64,000 nucleotides of DNA from Glebionis coronaria (taxonomy: Eukaryota > Streptophyta > Magnoliopsida > Asterales > Asteraceae). The notes under the pieces were generated by a model that saw nothing but the letters and a program-made list of their open reading frames with translations, ran no database searches and had not been told where the DNA came from. Below are positions 1-10,980 of this stretch, piece by piece. A program made the position numbers and the translations under genes. Within the stretch, counting starts at the first letter, position 1; each line of letters opens with the position of its first letter. The DNA is taken from positions 21,712,488-21,776,487 of the forward strand of contig CM046882.1 in NCBI GenBank assembly GCA_025667525.1, given 5' to 3'.

Positions 1-117
1 TGATGGATTTGCAAATTTGAGAGCCTCAGAACTTTCATTGAAAGAGATGTGGAAAGTTTCTTCAATACATTGTCTTTTTGTGTTGAAGACCCTATATGCT
101 TTAGATACTAGTGTGTA

Positions 118-564
118 TCAAAGGAAGTAACCATCATCTGATTTTTTATCAAACTTACCAAGGTGATCCTTGTGATTGTGAATCCAAACTGGACACCCAA
201 ACACATGTAAGAATGAGATGTTTGGAATTCTCCCCCTAAAGACTTCATAGGGAGTCTTCATGTGTCTCTTCACAATAATGGATCTATTTTGAGTGTAGCA
301 AGCAGTGGCTAGAACATCAGTCCAAAAATGCTTGGGGAGAGCAGATCCAACAAGCATTGTTCTTGCCGCTTCAATCAAAGTTTTGTTCCTTCTTTTAGCC
401 ACACCATTTTGTTCAGGTGTGTAAGGATATGAGAAATTTTGTGAAATTCCTTTGTCATCACAGAATTTGATCAGTGTGTGATTTCTTAATTCAGTGCCGT
501 TGTCAGTCCTGAGTTGTTTGACATGAGTGTCATTTTGATTTTTAACTTTTTTGATGAAGGACAT
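118..564 (-). pseudogene. Copia-A integrase core fragment
   Basis: A 148-codon open stretch with the typical Copia integrase blocks: TDNGTEL carries the second catalytic Asp and a TPEQNGV block follows. Where Copia integrases normally have NGVxERRNRTL, this copy has NGVAKRRNKTL, so the catalytic Glu position is Lys. That fits one G-to-A change and would abolish integration. Further blocks (ARTML, HFWTDVLATACYTQNRS, TPYE, HVFGC) match the family. The first catalytic Asp region (565-842) lies in a disrupted stretch with stops. The integrase C-terminus runs towards position 1 in a broken frame. Confidence 0.88.
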
Positions 565-842
565 GATGGCATCTGGTGCATGGCTTTTCTTTGTCAGAAA
601 ATATACCTAGGTGTACCTAGAGTACTCATCAACAATGACAAGTGTATATTTTGCATGACAAATGGCCCTAGGTGATATTGAGAAAGTTTGTTTTGTTTTG
701 AAACTGGCCCTATGGTGCTTTCCTTTTTCACATGCTGAACATGGTTTGTCCTTAGAGTATACTAGTCAACAATAACAAGATTTTGTTTTGCCAGCAGAGT
801 GATTGTTTTGAAATTTAGATGTGAGATCCTCTTATGCCAAAG

Positions 843-1250
843 CTAGTTTGTGATATTTGAAGCTCTAGCAAAGAAACATGTCTCCTGAGTAGATTTCATG
901 TTCATGACATAAACATCTTTTACTCTAGGAGCAATCATCACAATTTCATGGTTGGAGTTGAAGATTGTACCTTTTTTGTCATCAAACAAGATCAGGTATT
1001 TTGCATCACAAAGTTGACTGCTGCTGATGAGGTTATGCTTCAATCCATTTACATATGCTACCTTTAAGAAAACTATACCATTGCATTTCACTGAACCAAA
1101 TCCTTCGGTATTAGGTGATGAGTTATCACCAAATACTACTTTATGACTTGGTCCCTCCTTATACTTGTGCAGATAACTTTTGGTGCCAGTCATATGCCTT
1201 GAGCAGCCACTATCTAGGTACCAAATAGGCTTCCTGAGATCACACTGCAC
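843..1250 (-). pseudogene. Copia-A aspartic protease and GAG-pre-integrase fragment
   Basis: The reading begins with WYLDSGCSRHMTG. This is the Copia protease active site (Asp-Ser-Gly) with its usual downstream HMTG. GFGSVKCNG and HNLISSSQLCD blocks follow, as in Copia polyproteins between protease and the GAG-pre-integrase domain. The frame stops at 843, before the expected histidine-rich zinc-binding part of integrase. It is separated from the upstream zinc-finger block by a short out-of-frame gap (1251-1411). The length is that of a normal protease segment, but with no continuous polyprotein it is a relic. Confidence 0.85.
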
Positions 1251-1411
1251 AAGTTAAGGAAATTGTCAGTTTTGTTTTGAAACCCCCTTTAATAGGTGGG
1301 TGTTTTAGATCTAGAAGGTGTTCTAGATCTGAAGGGTCCTTTTGATGAGGATGATGAATACGATTGCTCAGAAGAAGAGGGAGAGGTTTGAACAACATTT
1401 GCCTTTTTAGC

Positions 1412-2437
1412 CTAAAGGGCCTCACCTCTTCTGAACCACTCTATATGATTGTGATCAGATGTAGTGTGGACATTACTTCCACAAGTTTCACAACATTTGG
1501 TAATAGATTTTGGGTTTCTTGGTTTAATACCTCTTTTGAGTGAAATTACTCGATTATGTCCATGAGTGTCATGGTCATAACTTCCACAAATGTCACAAAC
1601 AGGGTAGTAGTGACAGTCATCTGAATGATGATTGCCCATACCACAATGAATACATGGTGGGAAAGGCATGTTTCGCCTCGAATGAGATGCCCCATTGTTA
1701 TGAGCATCAACACTAGTTTTTGCAAGCATATATTCAGTATGTTCACAAGTGCGATGGTTAGTTTTCTCACATTTGGTACAATAAATCACTTTCAGACAAG
1801 TTTTAGTTAAATGGTTGTTTAGACCACATAAATCACAAGCCCTTTTGAACTGTGTCTTGTATCTATAATGTAGAGAGTTTGGAGGTTCATCTCTGAATCG
1901 AGTTGGTGTTTGCTTTTGTTTGAGTTGTAATTTAAGATCATTGATCTCTTTCATGACAAGAGACATTCTCTCATCTTCCTCAGATCTAACATTCTTCAGT
2001 TTATTTGATGAAACTGAAGAGGTAGTTCCCATATGTGAACTCTTAGCAGGAGCTGAAGATTTCTTTGATGTGTCAATTTTGACATGTTTGGGAGAACTAC
2101 TTTTGTATGTGGTATGAGACTTGATGATTGACTGGATTGATTTTGGACCAGTAGAGGGTTCAGCACCAACAAGTTTCTCCAGAGGAGGAAGTGGGGTGCT
2201 TACTTCAGTCTCTAAATCATCATCCAAGTCATCTTTAGTAACTGGAGACTCTACAGGTGCTGATGTGTCAACACTTGCATGAAAATCAGGGATAAGGATA
2301 CGTCCAGTGTCATGGTTTGGTAAATTCTCTTCACCTGACCTTACAATGTCAGGGATCGAGCTACCATCCTCATTTGAGGCTTTGACAAAGACAATATCAT
2401 GAGAGTTGGTGTTGGAGGATCCTTCAACACCAAGCAT
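1412..2437 (-). pseudogene. Copia-A linker with multiple Cys/His zinc-finger-like modules
   Basis: The N-terminal half is Ser/Thr/Lys-rich and low in complexity. The C-terminal half (roughly residues 195-340) carries at least five Cys/His clusters: CDLCGLNNHLTKTC, CTKCEKTNHRTC, CIHCGMGNHHSDDC, CDICGSYDHDTHGH and CETCGSNVHTTSDH. They resemble CCHC knuckles but with His spacing of their own. I recall this array lying between gag and protease in Asteraceae Copia copies. It is presumably an RNA- or nucleic-acid-binding extension of gag. The reading ends at a stop after the RRGEAL motif, shortly before protease. Confidence 0.75.
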
Positions 2438-2458
2438 TTTCCTTTTATGAGCAGGAAT

Positions 2459-3655
2459 TTATTCATTGATGCATTGCTTTACCCTATCAAAGTTTCTAAG
2501 CCATGATTTAACAATATCTTTTGCTTCTTTTAGTTCAACTCTTAAAGATTTGTTTTCATCAGTGATTTCTGTGTTTAATTGTTGGAAAGTAAGTAAATAA
2601 AGTTTAGCTTCTTTTAGCTCTATTAGCTTCAAAGTCATCAAGTTTAAGAACAACTTTATGATATTTTTGAAGCAAATTGTTTCTTTGTTCTTGAACAAAC
2701 TTTAGATAATGCATAGGTAATCAAAGATAAATTTAATGTCTTCATTATCTTCTAAATCAAGAAGAGTTTGTACCTTTTTGATTGTGATGTTGAACCATTC
2801 ATCATTTCGAGCACTTTCTTTGGCAACAACATTTGAGTTTGCGCCTTCATCGCCAGCAAGAGCCATCAACACTTTTACATTCACCGTTTCATCATCATCT
2901 GAAGAGAATTTCTCTTCATCTCATTCATATGCCTCAATAACAAGTCCCTTGTTCTTATCTTTTTTGGTGGGCTTGGAAGAAGATCCTCCAATGCTAATAA
3001 GAGCCAGTCTTGCCTTGATATATCTATATTTTGCCTCAAAGTCTTTTGCTGGTCGAAGTTCAACCTTGTTTTGCTGAAAAGAAGATGAAGAAATTTGTTT
3101 TTGTTGAAATGGGGGTTGACCAGATGGTCTTGACTGAGCAGGTGAGGAATAAGAAGGAATGGATGTTTTGGAATAACAATCCTTAGCAAAGTGATCAGAC
3201 TTTCCACATTTAAAACATACTGTGTGAGCAGTGGCTTTTGTGGTGCTGGAGATCTTGCCTCCTTTATTAAAGAACCTTCTAGACTTGGCTAGAAGAGATC
3301 TTTCATGAAACTTCTCTTGGAGATCACTCATATATTCCTTACTAGTTCTTCTGTCCTCTTCATCATCAGGACTATCTTGGTAGTCCTGAATGACAGCTTT
3401 ACTAAAAAAGGCTATTGACAAGGGTGTAGCAATTGTTAATGCTTTACTCTTGCTGGAGCCTTCATAAATCCTATCAACTAGGTTTTCTTCATATTTTAGT
3501 TTCCCAAAAACAGAGGCCAGATCACAATCTTTAATGTGATTAGCATTTCTCAAGCTTTGGAAGAAACTGAGCCACTTATTTGGCAATGCATTAACAAAAA
3601 CTGTGTTGATTTCAAGTTTTGAAAGGTCAACACCATCATTCACTAGTTCATTCAT
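2459..3655 (-). pseudogene. Copia-A gag, central and C-terminal part with zinc knuckle
   Basis: Residues 1-90 of the 2921-3655 reading match the UBN2-type gag fold of Copia elements (FVNALPNKWLSFFQSL, KLKYEENLVDRIYEG). A canonical CCHC knuckle, CFKCGKSDHFAKDC, follows near residue 148, then a Gln/Ser-rich tail. An in-frame TGA at 2921-2923 follows AYE, where related proteins as I recall them have Trp. The frame then continues through VKVLMALA and SARNDEWFNI to a stop near 2702. A further Lys/Glu-rich, coiled-coil-like piece lies at 2459-2698. The gene is broken. Confidence 0.85.
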
Positions 3656-3882
3656 CAGTTCTTTGTATCTGGTGAATGTTTATGTGAGGGTTTCCATTTC
3701 TTTGTGTTTGAAGGTGTTGTATTGAAGCTTTAAATTCATGATTCTTGTTTCCTTCACATCAGAGGGTCCCTCATGATATAAAATAAGGTCCTCCCATGTA
3801 GATTTAGCTGTTTTGCAATTCACAACAGAATTCCTTTGGTCATCTGGAAGTACGAACATGATGAGACTTTTGAGACATTGAT

Positions 3883-4116
3883 CTAGGTTAGTAGTTTTCT
3901 CTCATCAGCAATCCATTGTGCTTCAGGTTTTCTATTGTCACCAACCATGGGAACAAATGGACCATTTTCAATGATTCTAAGGAATTGAGGTTCGATTACA
4001 ACCATGTGCACAAGGAACCTTTTCTTCCAATTAGTGAAGTTTTCTACCTCTAGAACAGGAGCAACATTAAGTTGGCCACCCCTGTACTCTAGGGTTTGTG
4101 GTATTACTTGAGCCAT
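3883..4116 (-). pseudogene. Copia-A gag N-terminus
   Basis: Starts MAQVIPQTLEYRGGQLN and contains FTNWKKRFLVHM, the conserved start of a Copia gag (the W in NWKxR is typical). It lies about 80 bases downstream of the primer-binding site, the expected place for the gag start. The frame ends at 3883 in LLT. The next ~230 bases before the 2921-3655 piece contain gag-like sequence in other frames, so at least one frameshift separates the two. Confidence 0.8.
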
Positions 4117-4183
4117 CTTGGATCTTGATTTGAAAACCTTAAAATGAGTAGTTTAATGAATAATAAGGGTTTAACTAATCAAA

Positions 4184-4197
4184 TTGCTCTAATACCA
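4184..4197 (-). promoter_or_regulatory. Primer-binding site of Copia-A
   Basis: Minus strand reads TGGTATTAGAGCAA, three bases after the LTR end. It matches the usual initiator-Met-tRNA site TGGTATCAGAGC with one internal mismatch. It fixes the LTR at 4200-5098 as the 5' LTR and the element as minus-strand. Confidence 0.8.
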
Positions 4198-4199
4198 CT

Positions 4200-5098
4200 T
4201 GTTGGTCCCTTATAACTCGTTACTCCTTATTTATCTTAAGTAGCAATTAGTTAGCAAGACTCAAGTGTGTGGTTTTATCAATTTATAAGAACTAAGAACA
4301 AATAAAACAACAATACCAAATTAACTTTTTGACGTATAGACTTTATTAAAAATTAATAAAGAATCTATAACCCACTTTGTTTGCGGAATAACAAAGTGGT
4401 TGAATGACAATGTGGGGTGATCTCCTCTACTTAAACTTTCAACCAAAGTTAATAGTCTAAGATCCAATCTAAACGTTCATATGCTCTTTGGCTATATGGT
4501 TTAGTTGGTATCGAGAGAGAAGGTTTTTTCTAGAGTTTTTACTCTTGTAATGGTTAACCCTTTCTCTCTCAATATGCACTCCTTCCATAGGCAGTGGCAT
4601 GAACTAGGGTTTGCATTTCGCATGTTCCCATGCATAAGTTTATCCAGTGGGTGGTTGATGCCCATGCTGGATAAATAGTACAAAGTACTTAATAAACTAT
4701 TCTAGGAAAAGATAAAGGTTGTACTTATAGCTAACTACACAAGCAACCTACTTTTACATAAAGTAATCTTTTCCCGCCTAATGCAAACTTTCAGAATACT
4801 GATGTGTCTTCAGTATTCTAGAGGAGATCGACATCATTCAGTTTGGTATTGTCATGCCAAACTCTTCTTCAGGACTTGTTCTTCAGCAACTAGACCACCT
4901 AGTCTTTGAAGCGAAGACTCCTTTGTCTTCTAAGTTCACTGGAAGAGGAAAGCTGAACATCCTTCAACAAAACAATCTTTAGTAGTTCCTCTAGCCATGC
5001 TTCAGTAGAGACACCTTACTGATGAACATGAAACACTTAGGGGGATTTTATATTCAAATTCTATAGTTGCTTCAGGGTCAGTAAATGCTGACGCAACA
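4200..5098 (-). repeat. 5' LTR of Copia-A (899 bp)
   Basis: On the plus strand the block begins TGTTGGTCCC and ends GACGCAACA, giving the TGTTG...CAACA terminal inverted repeat expected of an LTR. It abuts the primer-binding site on its left. The partner LTR is outside the window. No coding content is credible inside it. Confidence 0.85.
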
Positions 5099-5196
5099 AA
5101 AATAACCATGAATATTACCATTGATGCATAACGAGAATGAAGCCGAAGTGACGCACGTCATGATCCATTTAACCATAATAGGGTTAAAACCAAACA

Positions 5197-6120
5197 TCAT
5201 AAGAGCATTCTCCATAAAAAGACAATCAACCGTATCATAAGCTTTTCAGATATATACCTTAAATGTACATCTAGGAGGGACACGATTCCTATGGTAATTA
5301 TGCATAAGTTCTTGAGTAATGTGAATATTATCTGATATGCGCCTACCCAGGACAAACATGGATTGATTCTCATTAACAACCTCTTGAATTCCACCAGTAA
5401 TATGTTTAGTAAGGATCTTACTAATGCATTTATAATAACATTACAACAAAAGATAGGTCTATAGTCGGTAACCTTCAAAGGAGTAGTAACCTTAGGAATA
5501 AGAGCAATGAAAGTATGGTTTATCTCTTTAAGAATCTGCCCATTTGTAAAGAAATCACGGATCGAATTACAAACGCCATCACCAACAATACCCCATACTT
5601 TTTTTAAAGAAAATAGAAGTAAAACCATCCAGACCTGAAGCCTGGTCATCACCGATGTCAAACATGGCATCCCGAATCTCATGATTAGACACCTCACTGA
5701 CCATGGAACGAGAAGTTGCATTAGATATCCTTTTATTAAAAAGTTCGTCTAGGTTTAATTGATCACACTCCATAGAATTTCCCAAACACTGCTCATAGTG
5801 AGCAAGAAACAGATTTGGAACAGCAGTACCAGTGACTTCAACATTAGTCGCATCCCGAATGACATCAATCCTGCTTCGACGATTTTTGCCTTTAACGACT
5901 TTATGAAAATACGATGAGTTAGTATCACCCGCACCTAACCAATCAATCTTCGCTTTATGTTTCAGACTTTCAGGAAATGCTCTTCACCAATTTTCGCTTC
6001 ATCAAATGCTTGAACATAGACGGAAACTTCGTCACGTAAATCCATATCGGATGGATTCCGATCCAGAGCAAGTTGGGCCGCATCCAATTCAAATCGAAGC
6101 CGAAGTAGAACATAACTGAA
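5197..6120 (-). mobile_element. LINE (non-LTR) reverse-transcriptase relic
   Basis: Minus-strand translation in alternating frames gives plant LINE motifs in the right order. First comes a linker before the RT domain (FDEAKI..., WLGAGDTNSSYFHK, near 5960-5860). Then come EIRDAMFDIGDDQASGLDGF (RT motif 0/1 area) and LIPKVTTPLKVTDYRPI followed by CCNVI (RT block 2). The catalytic FADD region and the endonuclease are absent, so only the N-terminal third of the RT remains. Several frameshifts are needed to link the pieces. Neither a poly-A tail nor target duplications were recognised. Confidence 0.8.
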
Positions 6121-6548
6121 CATGTAATTTGAGTTTTTTGGTCATAATTAAACCGAAGCGAATTACAGACACATTTTTTGGGTTAGATATGGATTTGTTA
6201 ATCGAAACCGAAAACTGAACTTACATAAATATATATATATATTTTCGTATATACTTACATTATAAAATGATCATTAAAATTTAATCATAATATTAAAAAT
6301 AATTTTTATAATCGAAATAATTTTTTTAATTATTTATATAATTATATATTTTTTAAAAATAAATAGTGTAATTCGAGTCAACTCGAAAACTAAATTTAAA
6401 TTCGACTTTTGGTTCAGTTCAATTTAATTTTCAGATTGACCCAAATAAATTTACTTTTCAGATTGACCCAAATAAATTTACTGGAATAATTTGAACCAAA
6501 TAAATCGAACAATATGAAAACCGAGCCGATTCAAACACCCAACAGTAA
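6121..6548. other. AT-rich intergenic stretch
   Basis: A stretch rich in A/T with ATATAT runs near 6230. It has a near-duplicated 25-base phrase around 6445-6480 (TTTACTTTTCAGATTGACCC-type, two tandem partial copies). No ORF, RNA gene or element end is recognised. Confidence 0.5.
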
Positions 6549-6559
6549 TGATCTGACTT

Positions 6560-6770
6560 AACCACTTGGCTTAGCTCAGTTGGTCATCAATGTTCCACTA
6601 AGTGGTTTCTTTGGGGGAGGTTTCCTGCAGGTCTTGGGTTAGGTGTAGCGGATATGGAGTCTAACATAACTAGGCGAAGGTTTGAAGAAGACATTCTTTC
6701 GCTTGAATGTCATTGTACGACTCGATCCACTAACCATTAACATTTGTCGTTTAAAAAAAAAAAAAAAAAA
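6560..6770 (+). mobile_element. tRNA-derived SINE, copy 1
   Basis: An A-box-like segment TGGCTTAGCTCAGTTGG lies at 6567-6583, a diverged B-box region follows, and the copy ends in an 18-base A run (6753-6770). It is flanked by a perfect 11-bp target duplication TGATCTGACTT at 6549-6559 and 6776-6786. A second copy in the opposite orientation lies at the window end (63815-64000). The two share GTTCCACTAAGTG near the start and ACTCGAyCCACTAACCA near the tail. This is a SINE, not a functional tRNA gene: the cloverleaf cannot close and the copy is ~210 bp. Confidence 0.85.
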
Positions 6771-6960
6771 ACTATTGATCTGACTTGCTGAATAGAGTGA
6801 TATGAGTAGCATTTAAAATACACTTTAATTTTAAACAGTTTTGAACATTTTGACCAATTAAAAAGTCCATAAGACCCTAAGTCACGTGCTAATAAAAACC
6901 ATGATAATAGAAGGTACTACACTCCACAAATTTTAACTTCTTAAGGTCGGCTAAATTTTG

Positions 6961-7317
6961 TATAAAAAAAGAGGGACGCATGTATTCTAGTCGACAGAAA
7001 AGATCGAGCTTTGTTGGAATACTACGAACTGGTAAACCTAATAATCATAGTCTATCGTAACCTAGTTTAACATTGTTTTTTCTATGTTATTATTCTCGTA
7101 TCGACATCACTGTGTATAGTACCTTGTCATGCATGTCCGATTAGTTTAGTTGTTTAGTTTGCATGCTAACTTAATCTGTAAACCTTTATAGTTAAATTGT
7201 GACATACGTAATCGTGACAAACTTAACGTATATTGATCACTGTACCGAAATCACTGTATCGATTTGGTTTCGGGTATGAACGAAATCGTGACATACGTAT
7301 CTTGATCTCATTGCCAG
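6961..7317 (+). promoter_or_regulatory. Putative promoter and 5' leader intron of the GluRS gene
   Basis: A TATA box (TATAAAAAAA, 6961-6970) would place transcription start near 6995. CTG|GTAAAC at 7031-7037 is a plausible splice donor and TTGCCAG at 7311-7317 a plausible acceptor, giving a leader intron at 7032-7317. A phrase GTGACATACGTA occurs twice in the putative intron (7199-7210 and 7288-7299). The same acceptor area is preserved in the broken duplicate at 62190-62481. Inferred from sequence only. Confidence 0.45.
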
Positions 7318-7361
7318 GTTTAGTTAAATTGAAGCCCTAGAAGTACGTACTCTTATTGGTG

Positions 7362-9296
7362 ATGGATTTGAAGAAGCCACAAGTTGCGAAAGCCAGGCGA
7401 ACCGAAGTTGATCTGCCTCATGCAGAGATGGGACGAGTTCGCCTAAGATTCGCACCCGAACCAAGTGGTTATCTCCACATTGGTCATTCAAAGGCTGTTT
7501 TATCGAACCAACACTTTGCTCAAAAGTACCAAGGGGTACTAATCATCCGTTTTGACGATACAAATCCAGCGAAAGAGAATAACGATTATGTGGATAATAT
7601 TTTAAAAGATCTCGAGACTTTGGGTGTTAATTGCGAGACTGTTACGTTTACCTCTGATTACTTCCCGCAGCTTATGGATATGGCGGAAAAGCTGATCAAA
7701 GAAGGAAAAGCTTTTGTTGATGATACCCCGCATGATCAAATGCAGAAGGAACGTATGGACGGGATTGATTCCAAGTGTAGAAACAACACAGTCGCTGTGA
7801 ATATCGAGTTATGGAAGGAAATGTGTGCTGGATCAGATAGAGGATTGCAATGCTGTTTACGAGGGAAACTCAGTATGCAAGATCCAAACAAGTCACTTAG
7901 GGATCCGGTTTATTATCGTTGCGATCCAACACCGCATCATAGAATCGGTAAAAAGTATAAAGTATATCCAACATATGATTTTGCCTGTCCTTTTGTTGAT
8001 TCTATTGAGGATATTACACATGCTCTTCGATCTAGTGAGTATCATGACAGAAACGATCAGTATTCCAAGATTCAAGAGACTATGGGGCTTAGGAAGGTTC
8101 ATATCTATGAATTTAGTAGGTTAAATATGGTTTATACAGTTCTTAGCAAACGTAACCTTTTATGGTTTGTTGAGAACGGAATGGTTGATGGGTGGAATGA
8201 TGCCCGTTTCCCTACGGTGCAAGGAATTGTACGCAGAGGTCTACAAGTTGAGGCATTGAAACAATTTATACTCGAGCAGGTAAGTATTTAAATTATTGCT
8301 TTTCTGATATTGTCACGAATTTTGCCCGTTTTCCTTTCTTTGCAACCTCTGCATTTTTAGTTGCTAGATCTTAGTGTTGCTCTCATTTTCTTAACAGGGG
8401 CCGTCGAAGAATCAGAATCTTATGGAATGGGATAAGCTATGGAACATCAACAAGAAAATAATTGATCGTGTTTGTCCTCGCCATACTGCAATTGTTACAG
8501 AAGGTCGTGTAAAGTTGACTTTGTTGAATGGCCCCGAGACTCCATTTGTGCGTAAGATCCCGAAGCATAGGGCATATGTGGGTGCAGGTATGAAGGATCC
8601 AACTTTTACAAAGGAGATATGGATAGAACAAGCCGATGCTAAGGCCATAGCTGATGCTAACGCCATATCGCGTAATCTGGATATTACTTTAATGGACTGG
8701 GGGAATGCAAGTATTAAAGAAATTAAGAAGGATTCTGATGGAAATGTGACTGAACTAACCGGAGTTCTGCCTCCCGAAGGATCTGTGTTTAAGTCCACCC
8801 ATCCATTTTATCTTACATGGTTACCTGAGATTAGTGAACTTGCTCCGCTAACTCTAGTGGAGTTTGATTACCTACTCACGAAAAAGAAGGTATGTTTGCA
8901 CTTCTCTGTCCTTTTATAGTTAATCGTTTTTAGCAATTCCTAAAGTACATCTAGCTTTGCGTTTAAAATATAGGTGACACAGTGGGCAGTTTGGGTGGGT
9001 CAAAATGGGTCGTTTTGTGTTAAATTGCACCATCATTTTTTTCTAAGGATTTAATAATCTGTTTCTTGTTGCAGCTGGACAAAAATGAGGATTTCAGGGA
9101 CGCGGTAAACCCAAATAACAAGAAAGAAATTGCAGCAGTCGGGGATGCAAATATGAGAGACTTGAAGTGCGGAGACATAATTCAGCTGCAGAGAAAAGGC
9201 TATTTCAGATGTGATGTTCCGTTTATTAGCCCTTCGAAACCAATTGTTCTCTTTGCTATTCCAGATGGCAGGCAAACTGCACCTAATCCTAAGTAA
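7362..9296 (+). CDS. Glutamyl-tRNA synthetase, cytosolic type, lacking the N-terminal GST-like domain
   Basis: Charges tRNA-Glu with glutamate in the cytosol. Three exons are inferred: 7362-8279, 8398-8889 and 9075-9296, with phase-0 GT-AG introns (8280-8397, 8890-9074), giving 543 residues. The class I signature HIGH is at residues 39-42. The second signature is the eukaryotic form SKR at residues 262-264. The catalytic core and the C-terminal anticodon-binding beta-barrel (IPKHRAYVGAG, LMDWGNA, LKCGDIIQL, GYFRCDVPF) are complete. Plant cytosolic enzymes are about 700 residues because a GST-like domain precedes the core. Here an in-frame TAG at 7338-7340 precedes the first ATG, and no such domain is found upstream. 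The core lacks frameshifts, so the gene may be an expressed short paralogue. It is convergent with the methyltransferase gene. Confidence 0.88.
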
Positions 9297-9547
9297 ACCT
9301 GATATCCGATTCAATCAAACGGTCATGTTAAGAAATACGAATTTGGTTTGTTATATCTTTTTTTTAACATTTGTGTAAAAGACGTTCTGTTCGGCACAAG
9401 GTACCTATACTTGGTATGGAATGAATGATATCTTATTAGTGTGTTATTTTTCTAATCAATAAACAAGTATGCATGACTCGGTAAAATATTATGAATGACT
9501 CGGTAAAATATTATTCGCTAGCGAGCATCAAGTATTCAAGATTAAGA
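9297..9547. other. Shared 3' region between two convergent genes
   Basis: About 250 bases separate the stop of the GluRS gene from the stop of the methyltransferase gene. AATAAA at 9458-9463 is a plausible plus-strand polyadenylation signal. A short direct repeat (ATGACTCGGTAAAATATTAT type) occurs around 9473-9512. Confidence 0.5.
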
Positions 9548-10552
9548 TCAGGAGCGCGGTTTGCCTGCAAGCATAAAACCCTTGTAAACAACGCGCCTAA
9601 CCAGCTTAGACCCACCCCACACACTCTCAAGTTCTTGAACCACATTTTCAGATAGCAAATCAACACCTTTCTCTTTAGCAGTCACAACAGCAGACCACGA
9701 TCTCAGCATACCCAAAACGCCTTCAAAGGATAGTTCCTTAGGCATATCGAGTTTCAAAGGACTCCCTTCAGATCCCAGTCCGACACTTTCAAAGGGGAAA
9801 GGCAATGTCTGGTAACCATCAAACAGATACTTTATATCTTTATTCCAATACGGAATAGTGGTATCATGAAATCGCTTAAGGGCTGCGTCAATTTCAGGCG
9901 TGATATCAAACTCATTGTACCCCCACACGGCAAACAAACCATTTTGTTTCAAAACGCGGTTGATCACTGAGTAGAATCTTGGTAAATCAAACCAATGTAC
10001 GGCTTGGGCAACAGTCACAAGATCCACACTTCTTTCACCACCGATCAAGTCAATAAGGTCCTCGTCTGATAGAGACAGTGGTGTATGAAGGTACTGAACA
10101 CGAGCATGAGGCTTAGCAAGTTTTAGTTGAGGTTCGCTTATGTCTGTCCCTATAACTTGCTTGTAATGCTCTGCCACCTGGATCACAATCATTAAAAGAA
10201 CCAAGTTAAGACGATGTCAAGAAGATGTTGTAACTTGTAACGCAAGTTTTACTGATTTATGAAAAAAACATGTCAAGAAGATGTTGTAACTTGTAACGCA
10301 AGTTAGGGCACAAAATTAAGCAAATATTTCGGCCTACCAATCATTTCTCTTATAAACGAACGAAAAAAAAACGTAAAAGACACATTGAGCAAGGCTACGA
10401 ACCCCAACAGCGGCTTGACCATTGCCAGTAGCAACATCCCAAGCGAGTGAGTGTGAGGAGGTTCGATCGGCTAACATAGAATACCATTCAGCTGGATAAG
10501 TTGGTCGTGCATCCAAATATGCCTCGGCCTGCTTATCGAATAATCCTGCCAT
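9548..10552 (-). CDS. SAM-dependent class I methyltransferase (methyltransferase-11 type)
   Basis: A predicted 259-residue protein in two exons: 10552-10403 and 10177-9548, with the intron between. The joint is chosen so that motif I (WDVATGNGQAAVG) runs straight into VAEHYKQVIGTDIS, as in relatives of this plant family. The donor GGG|GTTCGT is weak; the acceptor ATCCAG is good. Motif I lies near residues 38-50, the acidic residue of motif II is in GTDIS, and AQAVHWFDLPRFY is typical of the family (about 260 residues, substrate unknown). Start and length agree with full-size relatives. Reading past the donor gives a premature end, so the intron is needed. Specific substrate and pathway cannot be assigned. 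Confidence 0.85.
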
Positions 10553-10610
10553 TTTTATTACAGCTATTTTGGCTAATGGAATTTGCAGGCAGGAAACAAT
10601 AAGGAATCAA

Positions 10611-10629
10611 ATATATATATATATATATA
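10611..10629. repeat. (AT)n microsatellite
   Basis: A 19-base run of alternating A and T about 60 bases upstream of the methyltransferase start, within its presumed promoter region. Confidence 0.85.
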
Positions 10630-10792
10630 GAAGCCAATGTCTTTCAACAAGTTAAAAGATGTGCTGTAGTGATAATAAAAGTTTATTGAACAAGTGTCAT
10701 ATATTATATAATTATTCATGTTATATTGTTTTTAGTTTCGTCGTTTTGTTATCACGTGTAAAGTTCAAGCAAACAACTCAGAGGATTAGGTA

Positions 10793-10972
10793 GGGGGTGG
10801 ACCCAGCCCCAGGGGATCGGATTCACGAAAACTCGATTGCAGTTTATCACGTATTGTTCATTATTTTAGTTAAAAATATTTATTTATTCAAAATAAATCC
10901 GATACAAAATATATGTAACGTAAAAAAAATTTTGTGCAGCTGATAGCTTAGTGTTTTGAGTCCACCCCTAAA
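10793..10972. mobile_element. Short non-autonomous hAT-like MITE (180 bp)
   Basis: Flanked by a perfect 8-bp direct repeat ATTAGGTA (10785-10792 and 10973-10980), the target-duplication size of hAT elements. The ends carry an imperfect inverted repeat around GGGGTGGAC / GTCCACCCC. No coding capacity. The superfamily call rests on target size and end sequence only. Confidence 0.6.
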
Positions 10973-10980
10973 ATTAGGTA

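Larger units (their letters stand above)
1..5098 (-). mobile_element. Copia-type LTR retrotransposon (Copia-A), partial and decayed
   Basis: Reading leftwards on the minus strand the order is LTR (4200-5098), primer-binding site, gag, zinc-finger linker, protease and integrase. This is the protease-integrase-before-RT order of Ty1/Copia. Reverse transcriptase, RNase H and the second LTR would lie left of position 1. The coding region is split over several frames with stops, so the copy is dead. Bases just outside the LTR (from 5099) read AAAATA; the matching target duplication is off the window, so insertion boundaries cannot be confirmed on both sides. Confidence 0.9.

Noticed and set aside
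6560..6640. Functional tRNA gene suggested by the A-box-like sequence
   Set aside because: No cloverleaf, diverged B box, poly-A tail and target duplications; it is a SINE.
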